A stretch of DNA of 64,000 nucleotides from Cyprinodon diabolis (taxonomy: Eukaryota > Chordata > Actinopteri > Cyprinodontiformes > Cyprinodontidae). Shown here piece by piece: positions 23,446-35,045 of this stretch. The notes under the pieces were generated by a model. It saw only the letters and a list, made by a program, of their open reading frames with translations. It was not told where the DNA came from and made no database searches. Made by a program: the position numbers and the translations under genes. The stretch lies in contig CM060075.1 in NCBI GenBank assembly GCA_030533445.1, positions 39,455,719 to 39,519,718 of the forward strand, given 5' to 3'. How positions within the stretch are numbered: position 1 is the stretch's first letter; each line of letters starts with the position of its first letter.

Positions 23446-24157
23446 TTATAAAGAACAATGCTATAACTACATATTCTTACTTTTATTGGAAAAATTTTTA
23501 ACATGCTGATGACTTAACCCTGCAGGAGTAGGAAAAAAACCTTTTCCATCTCCTCCTCATTATTTACCTTCTGAAATGTTTCTGTTTCTTCTCTCAAAGT
23601 GAAATGAAATCACTTTGGCCCCTAAATCAGAGTAGTTTAATGAATTATTATGACTTTCTCTCTATAAAACCCAACCATGGTTCATAGCAGCAAGAAAGTC
23701 CTTAACATTTAACTGGTATTTTCATATCTTCTGATAAAAGCTTCAAACAACGTGTAAGAAAGAACAAATATTTCTCCAAACAGGATCCTCACCACTTGGT
23801 GGCGCTAATCCATCTTGGTCGCCAATCAAAAGAGGAAGACATTTAGGAAGTTCTGTTGGATAAGCGCTCACCGAGGGTAAATACGACAGTTTTATTGTCT
23901 AAAAACGTTTAAAATAGAAAATGTTGCTAGTGCTAAGACCTGGAACTTAAAATGTAGAGGGGGCACTACTTATTTTAAGCAGTTGACGGTTTTTTCAATT
24001 GTTATCTTATAGAATAAAAAGGTTTTTACAACCCGAGGACAGAAATAAACAGACGTTTACCTCTGACTGGACATTCAGATTCCCCTTTTTTTAAACTTAC
24101 ACTTTTTTTTTAAACTCCCTAATTCAGCCTCTTTAATCAGTTGTAGTTTAAAAACAG

Positions 24158-24318
24158 AAAAAGCAGAGAGAGCATAACGTTACAGATTGAACTAACAGAT
24201 TCTGCAGAGTGGGAGAATAAAGATAGAATGGAGCAGAATGATGAAATGGGGGTCCCTATGTCCTCCAGCAGTCTAAGCCCATAGCAGCATAACTATAGAG
24301 ATAGCTCAGGATAGTAGT
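24158..24318 (-). mobile_element. Small L2-like LINE 3' UTR fragment
   Basis: Repeats the block AAAGCAGAGAGAGCATAACGTTA through TAGAGATAGCTCAGGATA seen at 23155-23306 and 55107-55258, without the LINE tail or coding part. It is an internal fragment on the minus strand, cut at both ends. Confidence 0.7.
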
Positions 24319-25242
24319 TTAAAAACTAAAGCAGGTATATTTTTAACACCTGGATTATAGTATTTCATAAAAATGGTAGAAACGTTAACATTTGCTTTTG
24401 TATTTGTGAAACCTTAATTTGATTTGTAAAATTTTATTAGAAGCCTTTGTTTTTTTCTTTTGCATATGGACCACATTAGAACAGGTCCAGTTCAAAAACT
24501 TCCAACGCAATGAACCTTCAAACTTCTGGCTGCACTAAAAGATGAATGGTTTAAACCCATTTTAGTATGGGCCTTTATTTATGAAAATTTCATAAAGGAT
24601 TATTTCAGAGCCTTTTTTTTTGCATCTGGGCAGCAGACTTGGTCCAGTTAAAATACAATAGTTTAATAATATGTTTTAGCACATTTCAATAATATACAAC
24701 ATATAATATTTTTAACACGGATTGTATTATTCCAACCTAGTAGAGTAAACTTACAAACGATATTGGAAGATTTAAAAAGTTACATAATTTTATGGCTGAA
24801 TTTCTTCCTGGACTAGATCTGATATGTCGAACTTTGTAGTCTGGCTTTCTTTTCATCTTTGGCCCACAATTTCCCCATTATGGGACAAAAAAGGGATTTT
24901 CTATTCTATTTGCTAAACCAGAACTAATACCCTGTGTAGGAGACATAAAAACACACACACATTGAAAATATAATAATAAAAGGACAAACATTTAAAGAAC
25001 ACTGAGAAGAGAAAAAAAATACATATTTATGTCAGAAAATGGTAAAAAAAAAAAAAGGGTAACAAAATGATGGGACAAACTATACAATAAGCATGACTTA
25101 AAATATAAAATACCCAATTTCCTGTCAGCCAATTGTCAAAAAAAAACAAGCCACTAGTGCTGTAAAAACTTAAAATAAATAAATAAGAAACCGGCAGCCT
25201 AAGGGCACCTACTCAAACTTTGGTAAAAGAGCATATGATAAT

Positions 25243-25900
25243 TAATAAGATAAGATAAGATAATCCTTTATTTGTCCCACAGTGGGGAAATTGCAGCGTT
25301 GCATCACAGTGAACAGTACAGTAGGAAAAAAGAAAGAATACAAAATATTAAAAATATATAAAAAATATACATTAAGTATATACAGACAAGTCCATCACAC
25401 TTGGTGTGAACAGTTAAATGGCTAAGGCTAAGGTTGCAAACACTGGTATAAAGTGACAACAGTAAAGTTCTGTGCAAATGATTGATTGTATAAATTATTG
25501 CAGAGTTAAATGAATATGAGTGAAGTAAACAATAGATATGCAATAATAACAGGTAAAGTGACGGTGGACATATGGTTGATATGGAGCTAGCATTGTTGGT
25601 TGTACAGTCTGACAGCAGCAGAAAGAAAGGATCTGCGGAATCTCTCCTTTATACAGCGAGGGTGTATCAGTCTTTCACTGAAGCTGCTCTCCAGAGCAGA
25701 GAGAGTGTCCTTCAAGGACTGGTCCTCATGGTCCAGCATAGACATGAGTTTGGACAGGGCCCTCCTGTCCCCCACCTGCTGTACAGAGTCCAGAGGACAG
25801 CCCAGGACTGTCCTCTGATGCAACCGGATGGACTGACAGATATAGAAACTCAGCAAGGATCTTGGAGCAGTTTCAGTTATTTTGGAGTAAACAGCCCTAG
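25243..25900 (-). mobile_element. 3' end of a Rex1/CR1-type non-LTR retrotransposon
   Basis: The plus strand starts with a (GATAA)n tail and TCCTTTATTTGTCCCACAG, the typical inverted 3' end of a common fish non-LTR element. Further in, the minus-strand frame 25856-25587 encodes SSFSERLIHPRCIKERFRRS and LSAAVRLYN, the usual C-terminal tail after the reverse transcriptase domain. The RT domain itself is absent, so the copy is 5'-truncated. The family name is from memory and approximate. Confidence 0.65.
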
Positions 25901-25974
25901 TTTTCTGAAGGCAGTTTCTGTCCTGAAGGCTGATTGTGTGAAATAGCTGGTAATTGAGAAAGTGACAATGTTCT

Positions 25975-26750
25975 CAATGAAGGGACTTTCAAAGGGACAT
26001 TGTCTAAGGCAGTATGCAGGGAACTAGTTAACCCATCAACAAAATCATCAATTTGTGAAGGGGAACAAATTAAATGGTTGCCCTCAGCTCTATTGTTCAG
26101 TGAAACACTGGACATAAAAATTGGAACAAATTGTTTAAAGTTTATAACATTTATGCATCATCTGATTTATTTTGCAGGTCACTAAAAAGTGGTCAGATAG
26201 GACAGAGTTGTGAGGAAATACTGTAATTTCTTCACATTCAATGTTGTCAGCATATGTCAGCACAAGGTCTAAAGTATGAAGATGATAATGTGTGGGACTA
26301 TTCACATTTTGAAATAAACCAATATAATCTAAGATAGCATTAAAGGCTGCATTAAAGGTATTGCCTTTAATGTCGATAAGAAATGCTCCGCTATATTAAC
26401 TTGGTAATTATTTAATTAGATCCAGATAGGAACTCTGAAAATGTATCTAAACATTCACAATAAGGAAGTGGTGAAAAAGGTTTTGTCACTTTACAATTTT
26501 AAATGGTGGAAACTAAGGGTTAAATTTAAAAAAGAATTGTACATACTAACTGGCTTGGACTAATCAGGCAGTCAGACTGAAAGATTGTTGCTACTCCTCC
26601 TCCTCGCCCAGAATTTCTGGGTACGTGAAAATGTAAATAATTAGCGAGAGTTGCCTCATTTATGCTTACATAATCCTCTTTCTACAGCCAAGTTTCAGTA
26701 AGAGAACATACATTAGTTTGATCATTACAAATCAACTCATTAAAGGAACA
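25975..26750 (-). mobile_element. Decayed endonuclease-region fragment of the L2-like LINE
   Basis: Parallel to 57300-58110 of the larger LINE copy: shared blocks include TCTAAGGCAGTATGCAGGGAACTAG, TGGTCAGATAGGACAG, CAGCACAAGGTCTAAAGTATGAAGATG, GATTGTTGCTACTCCTCCTCCTC and TTTCAGTAAGAGAACAT. It is riddled with indels and carries no open frame. It ends about 200 bp before TRIM copy 1. Confidence 0.75.
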
Positions 26751-26962
26751 GTGTGTCACAAATTTGGGTTTTTATTTACTATATTTTTTGCCTCTCTGCA
26801 TGAAATTTTCAGTCAACATATCTATTTCATAATCTACTATACTAACATAGAGTAACGTTGTCTAAATTGACTTCAAATGCAGAAATTTTATCCAAAATGT
26901 AAATTTAACTGTAATTTTATCATGATACTTTTCATGTTCTTCTTCTTAGATATACAAGCAAT

Positions 26963-28594
26963 ATGGAAAAAGAAAAAGTCTCCTGTTCCATCTGTTTGGA
27001 TCTACTGAAGAATCCAGTGACTATTCCCTGTGGACACAGCTACTGTATGAACTGCATTAAAGCCTCATGGGATACTAATAGTCAAAGGAGGATCTACAAA
27101 TGCCCTCAGTGCAGGAAGATCTTCACATGAAAGCCTGTGCTGAAAAAAAATATCATGTTAGCAGAGTTAGTGGAGGATCTGAATAAGAGAAATCCCCAAG
27201 CTGCTGCAGCTGATCACTGCTATGCTGGACCTGAAGATGTGGCCTGTGATGTCTGCACTGGGAGGAAAAGGAAAGCTGTTAAGTCCTGTTTATACTGTCC
27301 TGCTTCCTACTGTGAGAATCACCTCCAACCTCATTATGATGCTCCGCCATTAAAGAAGCACAAGCTGGTCAACCCCTCCAAGAATCTCCAGGAGAACATC
27401 TGCTCTCGTCATGATGAGGTGATGAAGATCTTCTGTCGTACTGATATGCAGTGTATCTGTTATCTCTGCTCAATGGAGGAACATAAAGATCATGAAACAG
27501 TCCCAGCTGCAGCAGAAAGGACTGAGAAGCAGAAGGAGCTCCAGGAGAGACGACAACAGATCCAGCAGAGAATCCAGGACCAGGAGAAAGATGTGAAGCT
27601 GCTTCAACAGGAGGTGGAGGCCATCAATGTCTCTGCTGATAAAGCAGTGGAGGACAGTGAGAAGATCTTCACTGATCTGATCTGCAAGATCCAGGAAAGA
27701 AGCTCTGATGTGAAGCAGCAGATCAGATCCCAGCAGGAAACTGAAGTGAGTCGAGTCAAAGAGCTTCAGGAGAAGCTGGAGCAGGAGATCACTGAGCTGA
27801 AGAGGAAAGATGCTGAGCTGGAGAAGCTGTCAATCACAGAGGATCACACCCAGTTTCTCCAGAACTACCCCTCACTGTCAGCACTCAGTGAGTCTACACA
27901 CTCATCCAGCATCAGTTCATTGTCAATTAAAGATGTATCACAGCTGAGTGATGAACTACAGGACATCCTGAGAAATGCATGGACAGGTATCTCACTGTCA
28001 GCCACTGAAGTGGATGTTTTACTCTCGAAATCAGAACCAACAACCAGGATGGCATTATTAACCTATTCAAAAGAAATCCAACTGGATCCACACACAGCAA
28101 ACAGATATATCTTGCTATCTAAGAAGAACAGAAAAGTAACATTAATGGAGCAGCTACAGTTGTATCCTGATCATCCAGACAGATTTACTCGTTGGTGGCA
28201 AGTACTGAGTAGAAACCGTCTGACAGGACGTTGTTACTGGGAGGTGGAGTGGATCGGGGAAGCAGTTTATGTTGCAGTTGCATACAAGAAAATCAGCAGA
28301 AAAGGAACATCCCAGGATTGTGTTTTTGGATTCAACAACAAGTCGTGGGCTTTACAATGTGAGGAAGGATCCTACACCTTTTGGCACAACAGCATTGAAA
28401 CTCCAGTATCAGGTCCAGTTTCCTCCAGAATAGGAGTGTATCTGGATGACAGAGCAGGTATTCTGTCTTTCTACAGCGTCTCTGAAACACTGACTCTCCT
28501 CCATAGAGTCCAGACCACATTCACCCAGCCTCTATATGCTGGAGTTTGGCTTTCTGATGATGGAGACTCTGCTGAGTTTGTTAAACTAAAATAG
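26963..28594 (+). pseudogene. TRIM copy 1 with one nonsense codon after the RING
   Basis: From ATG 26963 ([19 protein letters not shown]) one reading frame runs to the stop at 28592-28594, broken only by TGA at 27128-27130 (codon 56). The intact copy 2 has CGA there, in TRKPV, so a CpG-to-TpG change is likely. Domains in order: C3HC4 RING (all eight ligands present), B-box 1 (CDVC...CLYC...C..H), B-box 2 (CSRHDEVMKIFC...CYLCSMEEHKDH), coiled coil, then PRY/SPRY. No intron is seen, as in the other copies. Translation from GTG 27137 or the ATG near 27155 would give a RING-less protein of about 480 residues that keeps B-boxes and SPRY. Whether it is a dead gene, a truncated regulator or a polymorphic null allele cannot be told. 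Confidence 0.85.
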
Positions 28595-30148
28595 ATTGAT
28601 CTGAAGTCCAGTTGTTTAAAATGTGGACTGGGTTTCCACTTGCTTTATTCTCCTTCATTGCTGCAAAGAGATCATTGTTGTTCCAAACTGTTCAGAGATC
28701 TGCTGTGTACTTCATCTTTTTTATTGTGTTGTGTTAAAGTAGTTAAATTTAAAGCATTATAGGAGGGATGTTTATGTCTATGAAGCTATTGTGAATTTTT
28801 TTCTTTTTGAATGCCTGTTCATGTTTATGGAAATTCTCTAAGGTTCTGCTTCTTTAGTGGTTATTGAGCTTTGGCCCATTACTAATCAATGATCAGTCAT
28901 AATAGCATTCAAACTGGCTTACTGAATGAAGCCTTTCTCCACTTTAGTTAGATAGTCTGATCTTTTACGAAACAATAACGGTTTATTAGTCAGTGCATGG
29001 AGACATCAGTATAGAAGGGTGTCTCTGTTTTTGTTTAAATTTAGGACTGGAAAAACACAAAACTGGCATTCAGTGGTTCACTAAGTTGTTAAAATGAGTT
29101 TTAGGGGTTTTAAACATTTTCAGATATATTTTTGTTCACCATTCTGTCCAAAAGGTTTCAGCCAACTTTGTTTGAGCCGTTCAGCCCCTAGAGACCAAAT
29201 CTGAGTTCATCCAGGATGACTGCTTTCATTGAGATATTCACTACTGGATTCACACTGAGAGAATGAAAGGTTTTATCCAGTGGAGATCCTCGCCCAGTTT
29301 AAGGATGATCAGACCAGTCGGAGATCTGCTGTTTAGATTCACGTTTTGTTTCATTAAATAAACCATTTGAAGTCTGAAACCATGATTGCTTATTGGTTAA
29401 TAAGATTTCACGTGAGTCTTGAATTCCAAAAAACTACTTGACTTTAAGTAAACTTTAATTTATAATTTAATTTAGGAACTAAACTCTTTTAAGTTTCTTT
29501 ATCAAATGTTTTGCTGTTAAAATGAAGATGTTTAATCTATGTTAAATTTACCTGGTTTTTCTGAAAATGTTTTGTCTATACATCTATAGTTTGTCGTAAA
29601 AAGAGCTACATTCTGTCCTTTTAGCATTCTTTTTTTTTTTTCTCTACTATATATGTCTAAAGAGTTGAAGTCAGAAGATTTATAATCTAGATCTGCACCA
29701 ATGTCGGCTAAGACAGATTGTTAGGATAAATAACCCAAACCAGAATGAGGCGGAGCTCTGGATTTCTGGAAGGCATCTCTCTTTTTTTGTTCCTCAAGTT
29801 ATTTATAAATGTGTTTGCATTTATAAATAAGGGCTTTTTCCTTTCTAAAACCAAGTGCCTTCAAATCCTTTATGACAGAATAAATTTGCAAAGACAAATA
29901 TTGATGTTTCTCTGTTTTACTGAGTGGTGTTCTCTCTTTAATAAATCCACAAAACCACATTAATTGTTACATTTAGTGATCCATTGTTTGTGGAACAAGG
30001 GTGAAAGGATCTAACTTCCTTTTAATCATATTTATGGAGCTGAACCTGCAAATAATGTGATTGTGAGCAATAATGTAACAGCTTAAGGTAATGAAGATGA
30101 CCCTGATAATTAATCAGGATACTTTTTTATGTTTGGGGATAAGATTCC
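28595..30148. other. TRIM copy 1 3' flank, no gene seen
   Basis: The first 50 bases after the stop (ATTGATC.GAAGTCCAGT) match the 3' flank of copy 2 at 37956, so the duplication unit includes some 3' UTR. AATAAA-like signals occur near 29357. The remainder is AT-rich with no recognised gene or complete repeat. Confidence 0.45.
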
Positions 30149-30240
30149 ATCCATCCATCCATTTCCTTCCGCTTATCCGCTTGCTTATCCACGGTGGCAG
30201 CTTACACTGCTGCCTCTGCGACCCGGCCCTGGAAAAGTTA
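30149..30240. repeat. (ATCC)n plus dispersed repeat end
   Basis: A short (ATCC)4 tract is followed by TTTCCTTCCGCTTATCCGC and a degenerate GGCAGCAG-type stretch. This is a phrase very common at the end of a dispersed teleost repeat. Only this 90-bp end is present. Confidence 0.5.
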
Positions 30241-30539
30241 ATATGTTAATGTACTTTTTCAGATCAAATCAGATCAAAATACTAAACTGTTAGATTTAGT
30301 TGATTTTATCTTTTAAACATGAAAAGGAAGAAATATTATGCTAAAAAAAACATAGGGAACACTAGATCTGAATGGAGGAAATATTCTCATTAAATGCTTT
30401 GTACAAATTGGAATGTGCTGACAACAAATCGCACAAAAATCAATGGAAATCCAATTTCTTAACCAACAGAGGCCTGAATTTGGAGTCACACAAAAGTGGA
30501 AAAACACACTACAGGCATATCAAACTTTGATGTAATGTC

Positions 30540-31180
30540 CTTACAATAGGTCACATGAGGCTCAGTATTTTGTGTGGCCTCCACATGTGTATCACCTCCC
30601 TACAATGCCTGGACATGCTCCTGATGAGGTGACTGATGTTCTCCTGAGGGATCTCCTCCCAGACCTGGACTAAATCCTCCACAAAATCCTGCACAGTCTG
30701 TGGTGTAATGTAATGTTGGTGGATGTCCCAGATAGGCTCAATCGTATTCAGGTCTATAAAACGGATGGGTCAGTCCACAGCTTCATTGCCTTCATCTTGC
30801 AGGAACTGCTGACTCACTCCAGCCATATGAAGCCTAGCATTGTCCTGCATTAGGATGAATCCAGGGCAAGCTTCAACAGCATATGGTCTCATAAGGGGTC
30901 TGAGGACCTCATCTCGGTACCTAATGGTAACTATGTTACCTCTGATAAGCACATGGAGGGCTGTGCGACCCTCCAAAGAAATGCCACCCCACACCATTAC
31001 TGACCCACTGCCAAACTGGTCATGCTGAAAGATGTTGCAGGCAGCGGATCTCTCACTACAGTTTCTCCAGACTCTGCCATGTGCTCAGTGAGAACCTGCT
31101 GCATCTATGAAGAACACAGTGGCGAATTTACCGAACCTGGTATTCTCTGGCAAATACCAAATGTCGTGCATAGGATGACC
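30540..31180 (-). pseudogene. Degraded Tc1-like transposase fragment
   Basis: The minus-strand frame 30997-30770 keeps MVWGGISLEGRTALHVL and FILMQDNARLHMAGV, covering the beta-strand and second catalytic Asp region of a Tc1-type DDE domain (normally followed by SPDLNPIEH). The lower-coordinate part (30540-30769) corresponds to the C-terminal region, including a P-Q-E-N-I-type segment, but in broken frames. No terminal repeats are seen. It is a different family from the three complete elements in this window. Confidence 0.65.
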
Positions 31181-31739
31181 ATTTTTACAGCTCCATAAAG
31201 GAGGACATTATCTGGCATATCAATAAAATGCATCATGTTTTTTTTTCTCCCACACTGTTTATATTTGATCGCTGCTGCACTTTATGGATTGGAAATGTTC
31301 ATTTACTGTCTGGAAAGCTGTACTAAACAAAATTTTGTTTTGTATATACTCTGTGTCTACAAAATGGCAATAAAAGTTGTCTTAGTCTAAATTAATAAGG
31401 TGCACATAAGAATCAATTTATAGAACAATTTTGAGGGGTTTAAAAAGGATACTTGTGAGGCTGAGTAGGCAATATTAATGAAAAGACAAAAATAATTTGT
31501 ATTTATTCAATACATTGTGGTGTGCAAAAAGTGACCACTGAAATTAATCATTTAACATGCAGGATGCCACATTTTTTTATTTTTTTATTTACCAGGTAAC
31601 ATAATAAAAAGAGCCAAACTTTATATGTGTACAACAAAACAGATTGTAAAATCTGTTAGAAATATTCTATTTACACTCTTACTCCGTTTGTGTTTCATGG
31701 GTTGTGTACTAATGAACTATCATGATGTATAATGTGTGA

Positions 31740-32187
31740 TTCATCACTTATTAACTCTTGCTAAAGATCGTTCCAGATAAAGGTCATGCAACGGACGGGT
31801 TGTGAAAGAAGCTTGGACATCCTCTATCACATGTTGGGTTGTAAAAGAGGCCTGAACATCCTCTATTACATATTTCTTCTACACGTGTTATTGGAACGAA
31901 TTTAATTGTAAAACAACCACATGCTTTGTTTTAACATATGTGCTGAGGTTTAAAGTAAGAGCATTTTGTTTCCCTTTCCCTTAGTAAAACCTCAGCTTGT
32001 GTAATTAGGGACATCCCCTGACTTCAATAAATAGCGAGGAGAAAGCTGAAGACCGGCAGAGTGGGGTGGAGACCTGTACTGTGCAGTCCCTTCCTACTCT
32101 CCTCGCGAGTAAAACTCAACTAATTGTCTCTGTGCCTTTTTCTTTCCCTGTATGTATGTATGATGTTTTAGGTGCTTAGACCTGACA
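31740..32187 (+). mobile_element. LTR-like segment with duplicated U3-type repeat
   Basis: The segment has LTR-like order: a 39-bp tandem duplication (31797-31835 and 31836-31874, GGGTTGTGAAAGAAGC against GGGTTGTAAAAGAGGC), then CAATAAATAGCGAGG near 32025. A pyrimidine-rich stretch CTCTCCTCGCGAG and an end in TTAGACCTGACA follow. Enhancer-like duplications are common in U3 regions. I could not define the left end or a target duplication, so this is tentative. Confidence 0.35.
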
Positions 32188-32263
32188 AAAACATTCTACT
32201 GCTTAAAAGTATAACTTTTTTAAAGTGCTTCAGTATAGTACACATTGCACAGCTACGCAGAAG

Positions 32264-32500
32264 TTATTTTGACATCCAGGGACGACAAAACTTAATGAAA
32301 TAAGTCCTCTTTGAAGAGTTACCTGCCACGCGTTTATTACTTTTATGTAAATCAGTACTTGCATGCCGTTCATTTGCAATTTTCCCTTGACTGCTTACGT
32401 CCACATCACATTGACAAAGTGTGCAGAAGCCATGGAATGCGATCTGACCACCATGCTCTTTTTTCCGTTCAGAGTTAAACGAGGCCTTGTGTCTTGGCAT
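32264..32500 (-). pseudogene. BED-like zinc-finger gene fragment
   Basis: A 78-codon minus-strand frame starts MPRHKASFNSERKKEH and contains C-T-L-C ... H-A-S-T-D-L-H (C2H2 spacing with a long middle). This pattern fits the N-terminal BED-like finger of hAT-derived or similar domesticated transposase genes, which often begin with a K-x-x-F-N-x-E-W motif. No DDE or dimerisation region follows. A solo LTR starts 7 bp beyond its first ATG. It is a relic or a small exon; the resemblance is from memory. Confidence 0.4.
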
Positions 32501-32506
32501 GATGCT

Positions 32507-33319
32507 GGTGACGATCTCGGCATTGGTGCTGGCTTAATCTCCAACTCTACACACCTGCTCACTCCACCTTGCCTGCGATTATCACTAGTTGGTCCCACCT
32601 CTATATATAGCTCATTTGGATCTGTTCCCAGTGCCAGATTGTCTCAAACTAACTATTGAGTACCTTCCAGCATTTTTATATTTTGCCTGCCTACCTGTTA
32701 CCGGACCTGTTTTTGCCTTTTTTCACCGAGCCTGATCCCTTATCTGATCCTGTCTGCCTGCCCTGAATCAAAACCAGATCTGCCTCTGAACCGTTGCATC
32801 AGTTCTGCCTTGGATTGCCTGCGTGTGAGCCTGAACCCCCACTCAGTCCATGAGTAACCGAGTCTGCCTAACTCCTCTGCTTCTCTCAACCTGCCAGTTA
32901 ACGGACCCTCGATCGGACCTGGACCTCTCTTCTGGATTGCCCCTCTGTACCTTTTCTTGGACCCCATCTCTGGAATCTATAAACAAACTGTCACTGGAAC
33001 TCATCGGCCTCAGTCCTCAGCTAACCATCCGCCGCTCAACGGCCACCACTTCCACAAGCCCCTTCATCGTACGGACTCCTGTCCCGGACCCAAAACGGTG
33101 CCAGTCGCCCACTCTGAGACCCAGTAACAGGTTAGTGATCCCGCCTCACTCCCTCTCTAGTTCTCCTATTGCTGATCACTAACCTGTTGTCTCCGCCACA
33201 GGGGATTTCCTGACTGAGAGCCGCCTGCATGCTCCCTGTGCCACTCATTATTAATAAAATCTGTTGCATTCCACTGACCTGTCTGAGCTGTTTCCTGGGT
33301 CCAATATCCTGTACGTTAC
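32507..33319 (+). mobile_element. Solo LTR (813 bp) with 5-bp TSD
   Basis: The segment runs from GGTGACGATCTCGG to TGTACGTTAC, whose short ends GTGACG/CGTTAC are imperfect inverses. It is flanked by ATGCT on both sides (32502-32506 and 33320-33324). It contains a TATA-type motif (CTCTATATATAGC near 32599) and AATAAA near 33252, followed by a short R/U5-like tail. No internal retrotransposon coding region is present, so it is a solo LTR. A 15-bp perfect inverted repeat (33126-33140 and about 33173-33187) flanks a splice-donor-like CAG|GTTAGT; see findings. Confidence 0.65.
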
Positions 33320-33714
33320 ATGCTAACTTTCTTTCAATGTACCTTGACAGCACTCTGATCCTTGTTTACTTTTTTAACCAATTACAAGCAGATGTTTGTC
33401 AGACACGGCACCGCTCTTAGCTAATTATCTCTTAGACCAGAAAGTCAATAATATTTTTTTACATTTTATGATTGAAAATTGTGTTGCAGCCCAGTAAACA
33501 AAAATCAGACACATTTATTTCCCTGTCCTTTCCTGTAGTTTTTGGCCAAGCATCTGAAGATTCTGGCTCCCAAGTACATAAAAAAGGACATGCTTTCTCT
33601 ATTTCACTATTAACTTTATTTCATGAGACTGCAATGTAGATTTGCATAAAAAATAATATATTTTGGTGAGGAAAGTGAAATTATCTATGCTCCTTTATTA
33701 CAAATCAATGCTAT

Positions 33715-34727
33715 TGTGTGACCTGGGATCTAAATTTGTCATTCAAAGATGAGGATAATAATGACAAAGAGGGTAAAAGCACAGTTTGGATCTAAGTGCA
33801 AAAATGTTGGCAGCAGTGAGGGCAGCATCAGACATGGCAGCAGGACCCCCGCAACACCAGTCTGACATAAACCAAACCAGAGAAAGAGACAGGGCAAAAG
33901 TTTTATCAACAGCTCTATAAAACCACCCCTCCCATTATCAGCACTTTCCTTATGTGTATGTATGGATGTGTTACTTTAAAGCATAAAACATAGTTTAAAC
34001 TGTGGCTATATTCAGAGGTTGGGAGATTCCACTGCTTGGTGATAAATGAGTAACTGTGATCAAACCAAATATATCATAAATATAGTTTCAGTTTTCTGCA
34101 TTGTTTGTACATTTTGGGTTGGAGGATGAAAATTAGATTATTTTGGATATATTTATGGGATTTATTTAATCAGTTAATGGTGATTGTTTACCAAGTGTTT
34201 CTGTGCTTCGCCAGCTGGGGTCAGTATCACCTGTAGCTTTCAGGTCATTATCTGATGGGATGATGAGGCCTGTCTCAAAGATAGGAGTCCATGAGTGCTC
34301 TGTAGAGAGTAATGTTGGATATCCTCTTACCTTTTTCAGTTCTATCAGTTACAGCTCTAAACTGGTTCAGAATCGATTACGCAATTTGTCTGATTCTTAC
34401 TGCCCTTAAAGATGTGGATTAAAAACATGGATAAAACTTTGAAAGTGAAACAAAAAATTTGACAAATCTTTTCAGCTAAACAAAAGTAAAACACCTTATC
34501 TGGTTTAATTATCTCTGCTTGATAACCGCTCGTTTTATCCATACTTTCTTTTTCCTCCTGTAAACCAAAGAAAATGGGTGTGACAGCTGACTGCATTTAT
34601 TGTAAACTATAGACTTCATATTAGTTTCTTTTCTGAGTAAACTAAACTAAACTCACAAGTACCATTAGTGAGAGGATAAATGCTTCAGAGAAGAGTTCAG
34701 CTTTAATGAAGAAAACAAATTTCCTAT
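33715..34727 (+). repeat. Segmental duplication, copy A
   Basis: This block matches 39575-40530 in order. Shared anchors include GAGGGTAAAAG, CAACAGCTCTATAAAA, CTGTGGCTATATTCAGAGGTT, GTTTCTGTGCTTCGCCAGC and CATGAGTGCTCTGTAGAGAG, with scattered substitutions and small indels. Neither copy carries a gene. Both lie among the TRIM copies, so they are flanks carried along by tandem duplication. A TATAAAA in CAGCTCTATAAAA (about 33911) is retained in both. Confidence 0.75.
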
Positions 34728-35045
34728 TCCATCTGTTTGGATTAACTTAAGTATCTGTGACTTTAGAATAGAATTAAACTTTATTGTCATTACATTGTCA
34801 AATATAAAGCAACAAAATTCACTCTCTGCATTTAACCCATCCCTTTGGGGAGCAGTGATCTGCTATTTGCGGCGCCCTGGGAGCAATGTGGGGTTAAGGG
34901 TCTTGCTCAGGAGCCCAGAGTGCTGGCTGTGGGGATCAAACTGGTGACTTGAACCTTCTTAGAACAAAAGTGCACTGCTCTAACCGCTAGGCCAACACTC
35001 CCCCCAATTCCATGTGGACACAGCTAATGAAATAACCTTTAAAGA
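34728..35045 (+). pseudogene. TRIM RING relic, split by a repeat
   Basis: TTTCCTATTCCATCTGTTTGG at 34728 onward matches the RING start of the intact TRIM copies (TCCTGTTCCATCTGTTTGGATCT) and continues through AACTTAAGTATCTGTGACTTT. The matching continuation ATTCCATGTGGACACAGCTA resumes only near 35007. The piece between is the dispersed repeat at 34763-35006. The rest of the gene is gone; LINE sequence follows. This is the trace of a further TRIM copy, dead for some time. Confidence 0.7.
34763..35006. repeat. Dispersed fish repeat inserted in the TRIM relic
   Basis: Begins TTAGAATAGAATTAAACTTTATTGTCATTACA, continues with CATTTAACCCATCC and GGAGCAGTG, and ends in CTAACCGCTAGGCCAACACTCCCCC. 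This phrase order is very common in teleost genomes as the 3' end of a non-LTR or SINE-type repeat. About 244 bp, non-coding. Confidence 0.6.

Noticed and set aside
25572..25946. 124-codon plus-strand frame
   Set aside because: Antisense of the non-LTR retrotransposon C-terminal region on the minus strand.
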